Source: Prevotella sp. UBA2756
Lineage (GTDB): Bacteria; Bacteroidota; Bacteroidia; Bacteroidales; Bacteroidaceae
Assembly: GCA_002353205.1 (NCBI GenBank)
Contig: DEJE01000036.1
Span: forward strand, 1 to 35,173
Direction: 5' to 3'
Length of the DNA: 35,173 nt
The notes beneath the pieces were generated by a model. The model was not told where the DNA came from, searched no databases, and worked only from the letters and a program-made list of their open reading frames with translations. The first letter of the stretch is position 1, and every line of letters starts with the position of its first letter. A program made the translations under genes and the position numbers. Shown here one piece after another: positions 24,301 through 32,056 of the stretch.

Positions 24301-25224
24301 CTTCCGTGCATCATAGATTTCTCCGTCGTATTCGTTGTTGGAACGGATGGCCCCGTCGGGCGTCAGCTTCCATTTCTCGTCCGATGAAATGGTCTTTTTC
24401 GTTCCGTCAGCGAACTCCACGATGAGGTTCAGGCGCATCGTGGGGTATCCGAAGCGCGTTATCTTATAAGGTTTCTTGTTCTGCTGCATGGTGTAATAGC
24501 GACCGTTGCCCAGCACGACACCGATACAGCTCTTGCCGACGGCAAGCATCGGCGTCACGTCGTAGGCATTGTAGAGCACCGTGCGGCGATAGTCGGTGGG
24601 TGCCGGGGCCAGGACGTCGTCGCCCACGCGCTGTCCGTTCAGGTAAGCCTCGTACATTCCAAGGCCGCTGATGTAGAGTGTGGCCTGCCGAATCTCCTTG
24701 TCCAGTTCGAACTCCTTTCGCAGATAGCGGGCCGACAGGCGGCTATGCTCCTCTTCCACGTCCCACGGCATGGCGCGGTCCAGTCCGATCCACCGTCCGG
24801 TCCAGTCGGCTTCGTTCAGCAGCCCGACGTTCCACATGGCCACGGGGCTCCATTCTGCCTCGCCTTGGTTCGTGGTCACCTTCACGCGCCAGTAGCAACG
24901 CATGTTGCTGCGCAGCTCTTTTCCGGCATAGGGGAGCCATTGCGACTGTTGTGTCTGCAGCGTCGTGTCCCACAGATCGCCCTGCAGGGCCTCCGCCTTC
25001 TCGCGCGTTGAAGCCACGACGATGCGGACGGCGGTCTGACGTACGTCGTTCACGTCGGCCTCAATGCGCCAGCCCAGACGCGGTTTGTCCGTATTGATGC
25101 TCATGGGGCTTGTCATGTGCTCCGTGCGCAGGTCGACAACGCGGATGGGATTCACTTTTTTCTTTGCCGCAAAGGTTCCGACGGTGAACAACAGGAGCAG
25201 CACAATAAGGCTCGTTTTTTTCAT
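21316..25224 (-). CDS. GH78 alpha-L-rhamnosidase fused to a BNR sialidase-like beta-propeller
   Basis: A 1302-residue exported protein (signal MKKTSLIVLLLLFTVGTFA). Residues about 25-900 are a GH78 rhamnosidase: N-terminal Ig-like and beta-sandwich domains (NPIRVVDLRTEH; YISGLGMYEAYLNGQRVG; LDLGQNMAGWLKLR), then the alpha/alpha barrel with CPQRDERQPWLGD (general acid probably Glu500), AYWNYYSDNVTWPAALP, and TIWELWNG (general base probably Glu791), ending with WLYECVAGITP. Residues about 920-1295 form a second domain, HSASIVETRKGDLVATYFGG, with at least four Asp boxes (SKDGGKTW, SDDMGKTW, SSDNGETW, SDDGLSW), as in six-bladed sialidase-like propellers. The propeller's substrate is unknown; a true sialidase Arg triad was not confirmed. 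It is the middle gene of the operon, 33 bp before GH2. Confidence 0.92.
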   Translation of the reverse strand: MKKTSLIVLLLLFTVGTFAAKKKVNPIRVVDLRTEHMTSPMSINTDKPRLGWRIEADVNDVRQTAVRIVVASTREKAEALQGDLWDTTLQTQQSQWLPYAGKELRSNMRCYWRVKVTTNQGEAEWSPVAMWNVGLLNEADWTGRWIGLDRAMPWDVEEEHSRLSARYLRKEFELDKEIRQATLYISGLGMYEAYLNGQRVGDDVLAPAPTDYRRTVLYNAYDVTPMLAVGKSCIGVVLGNGRYYTMQQNKKPYKITRFGYPTMRLNLIVEFADGTKKTISSDEKWKLTPDGAIRSNNEYDGEIYDARKEFDGWTKVGFDDKGWMNAERTAIPLGTLRGAMAPNMRVLQRISPVSLNKKDGKLILDLGQNMAGWLKLRINRAQAGDSIIVRFAEKLDSAGNIWVENLRHAHSTDRYYANGREQGRWWHPTFVYHGFRYVEITGMQNARIDDFIGEVVSDEMDETGSFCSSNRTLNTVYNNARWGILSNYKGLPVDCPQRDERQPWLGDRTAGCFGEAYLFDNHNLYAKWMRDICEAQREDGCIPDVAPAYWNYYSDNVTWPAALPNGLTMLLMQYGDDAPLRRWYPNVKRWLHHLKYQYQHDGIIETDKYGDWCVPPEDEKLIHSQDPKRQTDGSLISTAYYYYICKQMETYAKWVGTAEDATWFQQEAALTKDAFNRRFLVRNEGTAVVPDHLLYPDSTFYGNNTATANILPYVFGMIDDQYVKGEVEKNIIKNIITDNNGHVSCGVIGISWLMHALTKMGRTDIAWLLATNKSYPSWGYMAEHGATTIWELWNGDTASPKMNSGNHVMLLGDLLSWLYECVAGITPGDMGYRTIVMKPDFSVDEIDDIDASYDCIYGRITSRWKKENGVLRWHIEIPANTSAVVQLDEETVRELPSGVHDLTHQLIKYDTPTIVDEFLYTDAPFPQCHSASIVETRKGDLVATYFGGTKERNPDVCIWVSRKPKGSNRWTAPQMVADGVEPRALAPNPESKQSLVEASTMPFFGGTFTPLPEWRGNRGEAAVGDKYREACWNPVLFETPDGELQLYFKIGPNVAGWKGWRVTSKDGGKTWGKREPLPDGFYGPVKNKPILLPKERFAGSASTLAARNGRLLAPTSDERDGWKVYFEYSDDMGKTWKRTDFVKAPEGVKAIQPAILLLKDGRLEALCRTRSRHVGVTFSSDNGETWTPLELIDMPNNNSGLDAVTLADGRYALICNDWPIEPTKEKGARTPLSVLVSDDGLSWHHYITLEDSPISQYSYPSIIQSRDGHLHAIYTWRRQRIKHVELTPFKTPPLIRCGETKP

Positions 25225-25310
25225 TTGTCTATTATGTGAGGTCTTAAACAGTTGCTTCTTCGGGTCTTCAGATAGTATACATTATATGTTGTAGATCAGT
25301 GTTGCACCCT

Positions 25311-26759
25311 TCAGAACCGCTCTTCTATCTGCTGAGCGTCTTTCTTCAGGTAGTCCTTTGTGCTGTCGATGGCAATGATGACGCGGTCGGAGCCCTGCAG
25401 GTAGGCCACGTCGAAGGTGAAATCGTGCTCGGAATTATCCATTTCACCGAGGAATTGAAGGCTTCCGTCCGTCGGATTCATCACCCATACGTTCTTCCTT
25501 TCGCCCGTAATCTTGGTCAGGTCAAGGCGCATCGGCTTGCCGCTGTAGTTGTAGGCAAGCAGGTAGTCGGTTCCCCGGCAGGCGATGACGCGGTCATAAC
25601 GCTCGCCGTTCTGCCCGCAGACGATGGTCTGGTCGGGCTGTCGCTCGGTGAAGGGCAGGCTCAGGATGAGCCACTTCAGGTACTTCATCTGCCCGTAGCC
25701 CGGGTCGTTCATGGCCTCCCACCACGGTTTTTCGGCACCGAAGGAGCCCAGCAGTCCCGGCCGCATGAACTGCATGATGCTGTTGTGCCCGTAGGTATGG
25801 CCGAAGCATCCGGCGAAGACGGCCCAGTAGGCATAGCGCCGCACGTCGGCCGCCTGCCAGCGTGGGGCCTTGAAATCGTGCAGTCCCTGCGGAATGTCCT
25901 CGTAGGATGGTTCGCCGTCGATGACCGGACGGAGCGGCTCCTTCTCCCAGCTCATGTCCACATAGCGCCAGTTGTCCTCCTCGGTGTTGTCCTTGATGGT
26001 GTAGTCGCCGTCGCCGTTGCGCTGTCCGTAGCGCCGGTGTCCGCTCTGGAACATGTTGAAGTCGAGCCATTCGCGGTCGTTGTACCACCATGCCGACGTG
26101 GTTCTTCCGCGCGGATGGAAGGTCATCACGTGGTTGGGGTCGGCCTTCTTGATGGCCCTTGCCAGCGCATCCCACGAAGCGGTGCCCTTGTCGCCCATGA
26201 TGTCGCCGCCGATCATCCAGATGATGTTGGGCTTGTTCTTGTAGCGTTCGCCGAGGAATTTGCCGTAGGCCATGGCCTTTCCGACCGTCATCCGTTCAAT
26301 CTGCGAACCCCAGATGCAGTCCATGGCGATGTAGATGCCCTGCGAAGCGGCGAAGTCAACGATGTAGTCGAGGTGCTCCCAGTAGCCATAGACGCCCGGG
26401 ATGGTGAACTTGGAGAAGTTGAACGACGCGTCGTTGGCCTGATGCCCGTATATATTAAAGGTGGGGATGGCGTTGAGCACCTGTATCTGCTCCACGTTGT
26501 AGCCCGCTTCGCGTTCGCGCGTCAGGTAGTATTCCACTTCGTCGCGGTTGAGTCGCTCCGAGATGAGCCACGCCGTGTTGCCCAACCAGAAGAAGGGTGC
26601 GCCGTCCTCGTGCACCAGATAGCGCTGGTTGTCCGACACCTTCAGCCGTCCGTGGTCCCAAGGCTTATAGATGTTGGCTCCCCACGCAGCGGTGGTGGTC
26701 AGTGCGAGCATGGCTGTGAGCAACAGGCTCACGCAGGTTGTTCTCTTGATTTGCTTCAT
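25311..26759 (-). CDS. GH140-like (DUF4038) glycosidase, apiosidase family
   Basis: A 482-residue exported enzyme (signal through TTTAAWGA). The TIM barrel begins GAPFFWLGNTAWLISERLNRDEVEYYL, the DUF4038 signature, and contains IIWMIGGD (Asp186) and VIDGEPSYE (Glu283). These agree with the catalytic Asp and Glu positions I recall for the founding GH140 apiosidase BT1012, which acts on rhamnogalacturonan-II. A C-terminal beta domain (about 395-482; DYLLAYNYSGKPMRLDL, WVMNPTDG) is also standard. Length is normal for the family. First gene of the GH140-GH78-GH2 operon (86 bp before GH78). No canonical promoter is visible in the 104-bp gap upstream, so control by an activator, or read-through from the kinase gene, is possible. 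The apiose specificity is by family only. Confidence 0.88.
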   Translation of the reverse strand: MKQIKRTTCVSLLLTAMLALTTTAAWGANIYKPWDHGRLKVSDNQRYLVHEDGAPFFWLGNTAWLISERLNRDEVEYYLTREREAGYNVEQIQVLNAIPTFNIYGHQANDASFNFSKFTIPGVYGYWEHLDYIVDFAASQGIYIAMDCIWGSQIERMTVGKAMAYGKFLGERYKNKPNIIWMIGGDIMGDKGTASWDALARAIKKADPNHVMTFHPRGRTTSAWWYNDREWLDFNMFQSGHRRYGQRNGDGDYTIKDNTEEDNWRYVDMSWEKEPLRPVIDGEPSYEDIPQGLHDFKAPRWQAADVRRYAYWAVFAGCFGHTYGHNSIMQFMRPGLLGSFGAEKPWWEAMNDPGYGQMKYLKWLILSLPFTERQPDQTIVCGQNGERYDRVIACRGTDYLLAYNYSGKPMRLDLTKITGERKNVWVMNPTDGSLQFLGEMDNSEHDFTFDVAYLQGSDRVIIAIDSTKDYLKKDAQQIEERF

Positions 26760-26793
26760 TGTAGATTGAGTTTGTTGACGTTTGTAAGTGATG

Positions 26794-26856
26794 AAAAAGC
26801 GACCCGCCCTTCCGTCCCCGTGGAAGTGGAGACCAATGAAAAAGGGCAGGCCGGGT
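26794..26856 (-). terminator. Possible bulged terminator after the kinase-like gene
   Basis: ACCCGCCCTT (26802-26811) pairs with AAGGGC (26842-26847) and, after a 4-nt bulge, CGGGT (26852-26856). On the minus strand the stem is followed by five T (26794-26798). The long loop and bulge make it a weaker candidate. Confidence 0.45.
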
Positions 26857-26863
26857 GGCTGCG

Positions 26864-28555
26864 TCAGTATTTGAACGACGAACCGCCGAGGAACTCGCGC
26901 AGGAGCGACGTTGGCGGAATCTGGTTTTCGGGAATCGGCTTGATGTAGTGGAGGAACTTCAGCAGACGATAGGCCTCGGCGTGCTCAGGACAATTCTCGG
27001 GGACCTGTTCGAGCAGCGGTATGGCCTGCTCGCGGATGACGGCGAGCTCGAAGAGCATGGCCGTGTTGAACATGGCGTCGGCCTGTTCCTGGAAGGGGAA
27101 TATCCATCGGTTCTCGCCGCGTCGCACGCTCGGCCATCGGCGTATGGTGTCGCGGGCCGTCACCTTGCGGTACTTATGGTCGCGAATAATGCGCCGCAGC
27201 AGGCGGTTATCGGTCGTGGGGATGTAGTTGTGGTTGTCGAGGAGCACAGTGGTCAGCGCCGATGCGTAGACGCGGAAGAGCTGGTCCTGCGGCACATCGG
27301 CCGTGAGCTCAGGGTTCAGGGCGTGGATTCCTTCCACGACGAGCACCTCGTTGGTCTTCAGTTGCAGCTTCCTTCCGCTCAGGCCGCTCTTTCCTGTGGC
27401 GAAGTCGTAGCAGGGCAGTTCCACCTCCTCGCCCTTGAGGAGCTTGTTCATCTGCTCGTTGAGCAGTGGCAGGTTGAGCGCATGGAGGTGCTCATAGTCG
27501 TAGTCGCCCTGAGCGTCGCGCGGTGTCTTGTCGCGGTCAACGAAATAGTCGTCGAGCGAAATGGGCACGGGCTTCATGCCGTTGATCATCAACTGGACGG
27601 AGAGACGCTTGCACGTGGTGGTCTTGCCCGACGACGACGGTCCGGCGATGAGCACCATGCGGACGCCCTTCCTGCCGGCTATCTCGTCGGCAATGCGGCT
27701 GATTTTCTTCTCTTGCAGAGCCTCCGACACCTGTATGAGCTGCGAGGCATAGCCCTTACCGACGGCTTCGTTGAGGTCGCCGATGGTGCGCAGGCCGATG
27801 ATGTCCTGCCAGCTGTGGTGCTCTTTGAAGATGCCGAACATCTTGTCTTGGTGTGTCATCTCGCCCAGTTCCGACGGATGATCCTGCGACGGGATGCGCA
27901 GCAGCAGCCCGTCGAAATATTTCTCCAGTCCGAAGAGGTAGAGCTGGCTGGTGTTGGTGAGCAGCGACCCATAGTAGTAGTCGTTATAGCCGTCGATGTC
28001 GTAGTAGGTTGTGAAGAGCTGTCCCTGGCTTTTGAGGAGTTTCACCTTCGACGTGGCTCCCTCGCTGGCAAACATCGCGATGGCCTCTTCGGTGGTTGTC
28101 TGGTGACGATGGATGGGAATGGCCTGGTCGATGATCTCCTGCATGCGTCGGCGTATGCGCCCAACGTCTTCGAGCAGCACGGGTCGGGGGGTGGTGGAGC
28201 CTTCTTCGGGCGGCAGCTGCAGGTCGACATAGTAGCCGTTGGACACGGGAATGCTGATGTCCACGTTCACGTCCTTGTCCGTGTAGATGTCGTGAACAGC
28301 CTTGCAGAGCACGAAAAAGAGCGTTCGCGTGTAGGCTCGCAGGCCGCTCGACGACCTGATGTCGAGAAATTCCACCTCCTTGGGGTTATATACGCGGAAG
28401 TGCATACCCTCCACCTTGTTGTTCACGCGGGCGCTGATGGGGCCGTAGTCCATCTGTATTCCGCACTGCTGGTAGATGTCTGCAAGCGTGGAACCAGCTT
28501 CCACCTGCAGACGCTGTCCGTTGTTCTTGCACAGAACGAGAACCTTATTTGCCAT
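26864..28555 (-). CDS. TGS-domain uridine kinase-like protein (phosphoribulokinase/uridine kinase family)
   Basis: A 563-residue cytoplasmic protein from ATG 28555; the longer open frame to 28651 begins before the promoter. It starts with a TGS-like domain (MANKVLVLCKNNGQRLQVEAGS; about 1-65), as in threonyl-tRNA synthetases, then a middle region (about 66-290; includes TTYYDIDGYNDYYYGSLL), then a P-loop kinase domain with Walker A GPSSSGKTT at about 305-313, LDDYFVDRDKTPRD (substrate-loop Asp residues) and VLVVEGIHALNP (Walker B-like). The architecture is conserved in Bacteroidetes and Firmicutes and usually annotated as uridine kinase or nucleoside kinase; the true substrate is not established. 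It is divergent from the Na/Pi transporter across a 212-bp gap. Confidence 0.9.
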   Translation of the reverse strand: MANKVLVLCKNNGQRLQVEAGSTLADIYQQCGIQMDYGPISARVNNKVEGMHFRVYNPKEVEFLDIRSSSGLRAYTRTLFFVLCKAVHDIYTDKDVNVDISIPVSNGYYVDLQLPPEEGSTTPRPVLLEDVGRIRRRMQEIIDQAIPIHRHQTTTEEAIAMFASEGATSKVKLLKSQGQLFTTYYDIDGYNDYYYGSLLTNTSQLYLFGLEKYFDGLLLRIPSQDHPSELGEMTHQDKMFGIFKEHHSWQDIIGLRTIGDLNEAVGKGYASQLIQVSEALQEKKISRIADEIAGRKGVRMVLIAGPSSSGKTTTCKRLSVQLMINGMKPVPISLDDYFVDRDKTPRDAQGDYDYEHLHALNLPLLNEQMNKLLKGEEVELPCYDFATGKSGLSGRKLQLKTNEVLVVEGIHALNPELTADVPQDQLFRVYASALTTVLLDNHNYIPTTDNRLLRRIIRDHKYRKVTARDTIRRWPSVRRGENRWIFPFQEQADAMFNTAMLFELAVIREQAIPLLEQVPENCPEHAEAYRLLKFLHYIKPIPENQIPPTSLLREFLGGSSFKY

Positions 28556-28591
28556 ATTGAGAATCGTTTGGTTTGTTTTCACAGAATGATG

Positions 28592-28599
28592 CAAATATA
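28592..28599 (-). promoter_or_regulatory. Promoter -7 box of the kinase-like gene
   Basis: TATATTTG on the minus strand matches TAnnTTTG, 37 bp before the ATG at 28555, and excludes the upstream start at 28651. The -33 region lacks a clear TTTG at 19-21 bp. Confidence 0.6.
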
Positions 28600-28679
28600 C
28601 GTCTTTTTTCCGAACGAGCGTTTTTTTTGCAAATAATTTTGCTTTTTTCAATGCTTTTTATCAACTTTCGGCCGCTCGT

Positions 28680-28711
28680 TTTGCATAAATGCAGGAAAAA
28701 GCGTAACTTTG
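28680..28711 (+). promoter_or_regulatory. Promoter of the Na/Pi cotransporter gene
   Basis: TTTG (28680-28683), a 20-bp spacer and TAACTTTG (28704-28711) give a full consensus match. It lies within the longer open frame from 28573, which supports ATG 28768 as the start, with a leader of about 50 nt. Confidence 0.82.
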
Positions 28712-28767
28712 CAAACAAGAATCTGACGTTTTCTTTTTTCACGACAATACACAACAAATCGTTTTAT

Positions 28768-30489
28768 ATGTCTATCTGGATTCTATTTAAGCTTCTCGGG
28801 TCGCTCGCCCTGTTGATGTTCGGTATGAAGTCGATGAGCGAGAGTTTGCAGAAGATGGCCGGTCCGCAGTTGCGGCACGTGCTGGGTGCTATGACCACCA
28901 ACCGTTTCACAGGAATGCTTACCGGTATGCTCGTCACGGCTTCCGTACAGTCGTCGACAGCCACCACGGTGATGACCGTCTCGTTCGTCAACGCCGGCCT
29001 GCTCACGCTGGCGCAGGCCATCTCGGTCATCATGGGTGCCAACATCGGAACGACGCTCACGGCATGGATCATGTCGGCAGGCTTCTCCTTCGACATCACC
29101 AACTGCGTCTATCCAGCCTTCTTCCTGGGCATCATCCTGATCTACCTGAAGCGCTACCGTTACATCGGCGACTTCCTCTTCGGACTGTCGTTCCTCCTGC
29201 TGGGACTCGGAACGCTGCGCATGACGGGCACCGAGATGCACCTGGGCGAGAATGAGGAGCTGCTGAACTTCTTCTCGTCGTTCGATCCGAACTCGTTCAC
29301 CACGACGCTCGTCTTCCTGGTTCTCGGCGGCATCCTCACTTTCTGCGTACAGTCGTCGGCAGCCGTCATGGCCATCACGATGATTCTCTGCTCGAGCGGC
29401 GTGCTGCCCATCTATCAGGGTATCGCGCTGGTGATGGGTGAGAACATCGGAACGACCGTCACGTCGAACCTCGCCGCCCTCTCGGCCAACACGCAGGCAC
29501 GCCGAGCCGCACTAGCCCACATGTTCTTCAACGTCTTCGGCGTGTGCTGGATCCTCATCGTCTTCCGACCGTTTGTCGACTTCGTGTGCCAACTCGTGGG
29601 CTACGACGTGAACATGACGAAAGCCGCCGCCGGACAGGCAGCCTTCCTGGCCAACGCCGCCAAGCTGAGCTTCGTGCTCGCTGCCTTCCATACCTGCTTC
29701 AATGTGGCCAACACGCTCATACTCATCTGGTTCATACCGCAGATAGAACGCTTCGTGTGCTGGGTCATCAAGCCGAAGAAGGTGGACGAGGAGGAAGATT
29801 TCCGCCTCCACTTCATCACGGCCGGATTCATGAAGACGCCCGAGCTCTCGGTGCTCGAGGCCCAGAAAGAAATCTCCAGCTTCGGAGAGCGCATGCAGCG
29901 CATGTTCGGCATGGTGCGCGAGCTGCTCACCGAGAAGGACGACCAGAAGTTCAACAAGCTCTTCACCCGCATCGAGAAATACGAGAGCATCTCCGACAAC
30001 ATGGAGATAGAGATTGCACAGTATCTGGAACAGGTCTCCGACGCACACCTCTCCGACGACACCAAGGGCAAGATTCGCGCCATGCTCCGCGAGATCAGCG
30101 AGCTGGAGAGCATCGGCGACGCCTGCTACAACATGGCGCGCACCATCAGCCGCAAGGTGCAGGGCAAGGAGGAGCACTTCACCGAGGAGCAATACAACCA
30201 CATGCACCAGATGATGGAGCTCACCAACAACTCGCTCACGCAGATGAACAACCTCATGGGAGGCCGCAAAGAGTCGTTCGACGTGAACCGTTCGTTCAAC
30301 ATCGAGAACGAAATCAACAACTTCCGCAACCAGCTGAAGTCGCAGAACTACAGCGACGTGAACAACCACGTCTACACCTACGGCATCGGTACCATCTACA
30401 TGGACATCATCAACGAGTGCGAAAAGCTCGGCGACTATGTCATCAACGTCGTAGAGGCCCGCATGGGAACGAAGCAGCGCGAGGCTTAG
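28768..30489 (+). CDS. Na/Pi cotransporter family protein with C-terminal PhoU-like domain
   Basis: A 573-residue inner-membrane protein from ATG 28768. The N-terminal half has two inverted Na/Pi-cotransporter repeats, each with the QSS motif: SVQSSTATTVMTVSFVNAG followed by IMGANIGTT, and CVQSSAAVMAITMILC followed by VMGENIGTT. About eight or nine membrane segments end near residue 330 (FIPQIERFVCWVI). The cytoplasmic C-terminal half is helical and PhoU-like (about 345-560), with EISELESIGDACYNMAR and the repeat-like ECEKLGDYVINV. It probably imports phosphate, or a related anion, with sodium. Length and order are normal for the family. It ends just before a repeat patch and a terminator. 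Confidence 0.93.
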   Translation: MSIWILFKLLGSLALLMFGMKSMSESLQKMAGPQLRHVLGAMTTNRFTGMLTGMLVTASVQSSTATTVMTVSFVNAGLLTLAQAISVIMGANIGTTLTAWIMSAGFSFDITNCVYPAFFLGIILIYLKRYRYIGDFLFGLSFLLLGLGTLRMTGTEMHLGENEELLNFFSSFDPNSFTTTLVFLVLGGILTFCVQSSAAVMAITMILCSSGVLPIYQGIALVMGENIGTTVTSNLAALSANTQARRAALAHMFFNVFGVCWILIVFRPFVDFVCQLVGYDVNMTKAAAGQAAFLANAAKLSFVLAAFHTCFNVANTLILIWFIPQIERFVCWVIKPKKVDEEEDFRLHFITAGFMKTPELSVLEAQKEISSFGERMQRMFGMVRELLTEKDDQKFNKLFTRIEKYESISDNMEIEIAQYLEQVSDAHLSDDTKGKIRAMLREISELESIGDACYNMARTISRKVQGKEEHFTEEQYNHMHQMMELTNNSLTQMNNLMGGRKESFDVNRSFNIENEINNFRNQLKSQNYSDVNNHVYTYGIGTIYMDIINECEKLGDYVINVVEARMGTKQREA

Positions 30490-30600
30490 TTTAGTTAAGA
30501 GTTAAGAATTAAGAGTTAAGAGTTTTTAGTGAAGAGTTGAAGATTCATCTATCACCTGTCAACTATCAACTGTCAACTATCAACTGTCAACTCGTCAAAT
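30490..30600. repeat. TTAAGAGTTAAGAATTAAGAG and CAACTGTCAACTAT simple repeats
   Basis: Directly after the transporter stop, TTAAGAG/TTAAGAA units run to about 30535, then CAACTATCAACTGT units run from about 30558 to 30594. The first family is the same, in reverse orientation, as the units at 6164-6206. Such units recur in Bacteroidales intergenic DNA (recalled). No gene is seen. Confidence 0.85.
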
Positions 30601-30601
30601 A

Positions 30602-30652
30602 AGGAGAGTTAGCTAATGCGAACACAAGCGTCGCAAGCTAACTCTCCTTTTG
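30602..30652 (+). terminator. Terminator of the Na/Pi cotransporter gene
   Basis: AGGAGAGTTAGCT (30602-30614) and AGCTAACTCTCCT (30636-30648) form a perfect 13-bp stem with a 21-nt loop, then TTTTGTATTT. It lies 110 bp after the stop, beyond the repeat patch. Confidence 0.85.
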
Positions 30653-30707
30653 TATTTCACTCGCTTATTGAATAAAATCTTCACGCTCGATCAAACAAAA
30701 GATTTTG

Positions 30708-30743
30708 TTTGCTTCTCGCTTACTCAGATTTTTCGTAACTTTG
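30708..30743 (+). promoter_or_regulatory. Promoter -7 box of the U32 gene
   Basis: TAACTTTG (30736-30743) matches the -7 consensus. TTTG (30708-30711) lies 24 bp upstream, longer than usual. The box ends only 5 bp before the ATG at 30749, so the mRNA should be leaderless or nearly so. Confidence 0.6.
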
Positions 30744-30748
30744 CACCC

Positions 30749-32053
30749 ATGAACGAAAAAATCAAGGATTTTGAGGTTATGGCACCCGTCGGCTCGCGCG
30801 AATCGCTCGCAGCAGCACTGCAGGCGGGAGCCGACTCCATCTACTTCGGCATCGAGAAGCTGAACATGAGGGCGCACTCCGCCTCAACGTTCACCATCGA
30901 CGACCTGCGCGAGATAGCACAGACGTGCGCAGAGCAGGGCGTGAAGACTTACCTGACGGTGAACACCATCATCTACGGAGAGGACCTGCCGCTGATGCGA
31001 CAGATTATCGACGCTGCCAAGGAGGCACGCATCTCGGCCGTCATCGCGTCGGACGTGGCCGTGATGACCTACTGCCGCGAGGTGGGACAGGAGGTTCACC
31101 TCAGCACGCAGCTCAACATCTCCAACATCGAGGCCCTGCGCTTCTACGCACAGTTCGCCGACGTAGTGGTCTTGGCGCGCGAACTGAACATGGATCAGGT
31201 GGCGGAGATACACCGTCAGGCGGTGGAACAGCACGTCTGCGGACCCTCCGGCGAGCCCATCCGCATCGAGATGTTCTGCCACGGCGCCCTTTGCATGGCC
31301 ATCTCGGGCAAGTGCTACATGAGTCTCGACGCTGCCAACCGCTCGGCCAACCGCGGTGAATGCGTACAGATATGCCGCCGGTCGTACATCCTGACCGACG
31401 CCGAGACGGGACATCAGATAGAAGTGGACAACAAATACCTGATGAGTCCGAAGGACCTGAAGACCGTCCGCTTCATCGACCGGCTGATGAAGGCCGGCGT
31501 GCGCGTATTTAAAATAGAGGGACGCGCGCGAGGACCCGAGTATGTCTACACCGTGGTGCGCTGCTACAAGGAGGCCATCCAGAGCGTTCTCGACGGGACA
31601 TTCACCACCGAGCGCAAGGACGAGTGGGACGAACGGCTGGCAACCGTCTTCAACCGCGGCTTCTGGGACGGCTACTACCAGGGCGCCCGCCTGGGCGAAT
31701 GGAGCGCCGTCTATGGCAGCCAGGCGACCCGGAGGCGGGAATACATCGGCAAGGTCACCAACTGGTTCAACCGTATCGGCGTCGCCGAAATCCGGGTCGA
31801 GACCGGTTCCATCCGGAAGGGCGACGAACTGGCCTTCATTGGCAAGACCACCGGCTGCGTGGAAATCAAGGTCGATGACATGCGCGTGGACCTGAAACCA
31901 GTCGACGAGGCCGTCAAGGGGGTATTCTGCTCCGTCGCGGTCCCGATGGAGGACCAGCCTGTGGACCACATCAACGAAAACCCCGCGATGCAGGCGGACG
32001 AACGCATCCACCCCCGTCGCGGGGATAAGGTTTTCAAGTGGGTCGAGGACTGA
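30749..32053 (+). CDS. U32 family protein (YegQ/TrhP-like peptidase family U32)
   Basis: A 434-residue cytoplasmic protein of family U32, whose studied members (YegQ/TrhP, RlhA, UbiU/V) mostly serve RNA hydroxylation or ubiquinone synthesis rather than proteolysis. The TIM-barrel part shows VMAPVGSRESLAAALQAGADSIYFGIE, YLTVNTIIYGEDL, EVHLSTQLNISN, and the cysteine-bearing segment RIEMFCHGALCMAISGKCYMS with GECVQICRR, which are the U32 Fe-S ligands in recent studies. FNRGFWDGYYQG precedes a C-terminal beta-barrel-like domain that ends KVFKWVED. The start is 30749 because relatives begin shortly before DFEVMAPVG; the frame is open from 30650. Codon usage changes sharply from about 31.65 kb: GTG/ACG/TCG give way to GTC/ACC/TCC and CGG. 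An acidic insertion (DQPVDHINENPAMQADE) near the end is unusual. Confidence 0.9.
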   Translation: MNEKIKDFEVMAPVGSRESLAAALQAGADSIYFGIEKLNMRAHSASTFTIDDLREIAQTCAEQGVKTYLTVNTIIYGEDLPLMRQIIDAAKEARISAVIASDVAVMTYCREVGQEVHLSTQLNISNIEALRFYAQFADVVVLARELNMDQVAEIHRQAVEQHVCGPSGEPIRIEMFCHGALCMAISGKCYMSLDAANRSANRGECVQICRRSYILTDAETGHQIEVDNKYLMSPKDLKTVRFIDRLMKAGVRVFKIEGRARGPEYVYTVVRCYKEAIQSVLDGTFTTERKDEWDERLATVFNRGFWDGYYQGARLGEWSAVYGSQATRRREYIGKVTNWFNRIGVAEIRVETGSIRKGDELAFIGKTTGCVEIKVDDMRVDLKPVDEAVKGVFCSVAVPMEDQPVDHINENPAMQADERIHPRRGDKVFKWVED

Positions 32054-32056
32054 CCC

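Noticed and set aside
21316..25224. Two separate genes (rhamnosidase and sialidase) joined by a missed stop
   Set aside because: The frame is continuous through the linker near residue 900-920 with normal codon usage, so a real fusion is the simpler reading; a sequencing error cannot be fully excluded.
26855..28636. 593-codon plus-strand frame opposite the kinase-like gene
   Set aside because: Antisense to a gene with a P-loop and TGS domain; residue composition is repetitive Val/Glu/His and no start signals are present.
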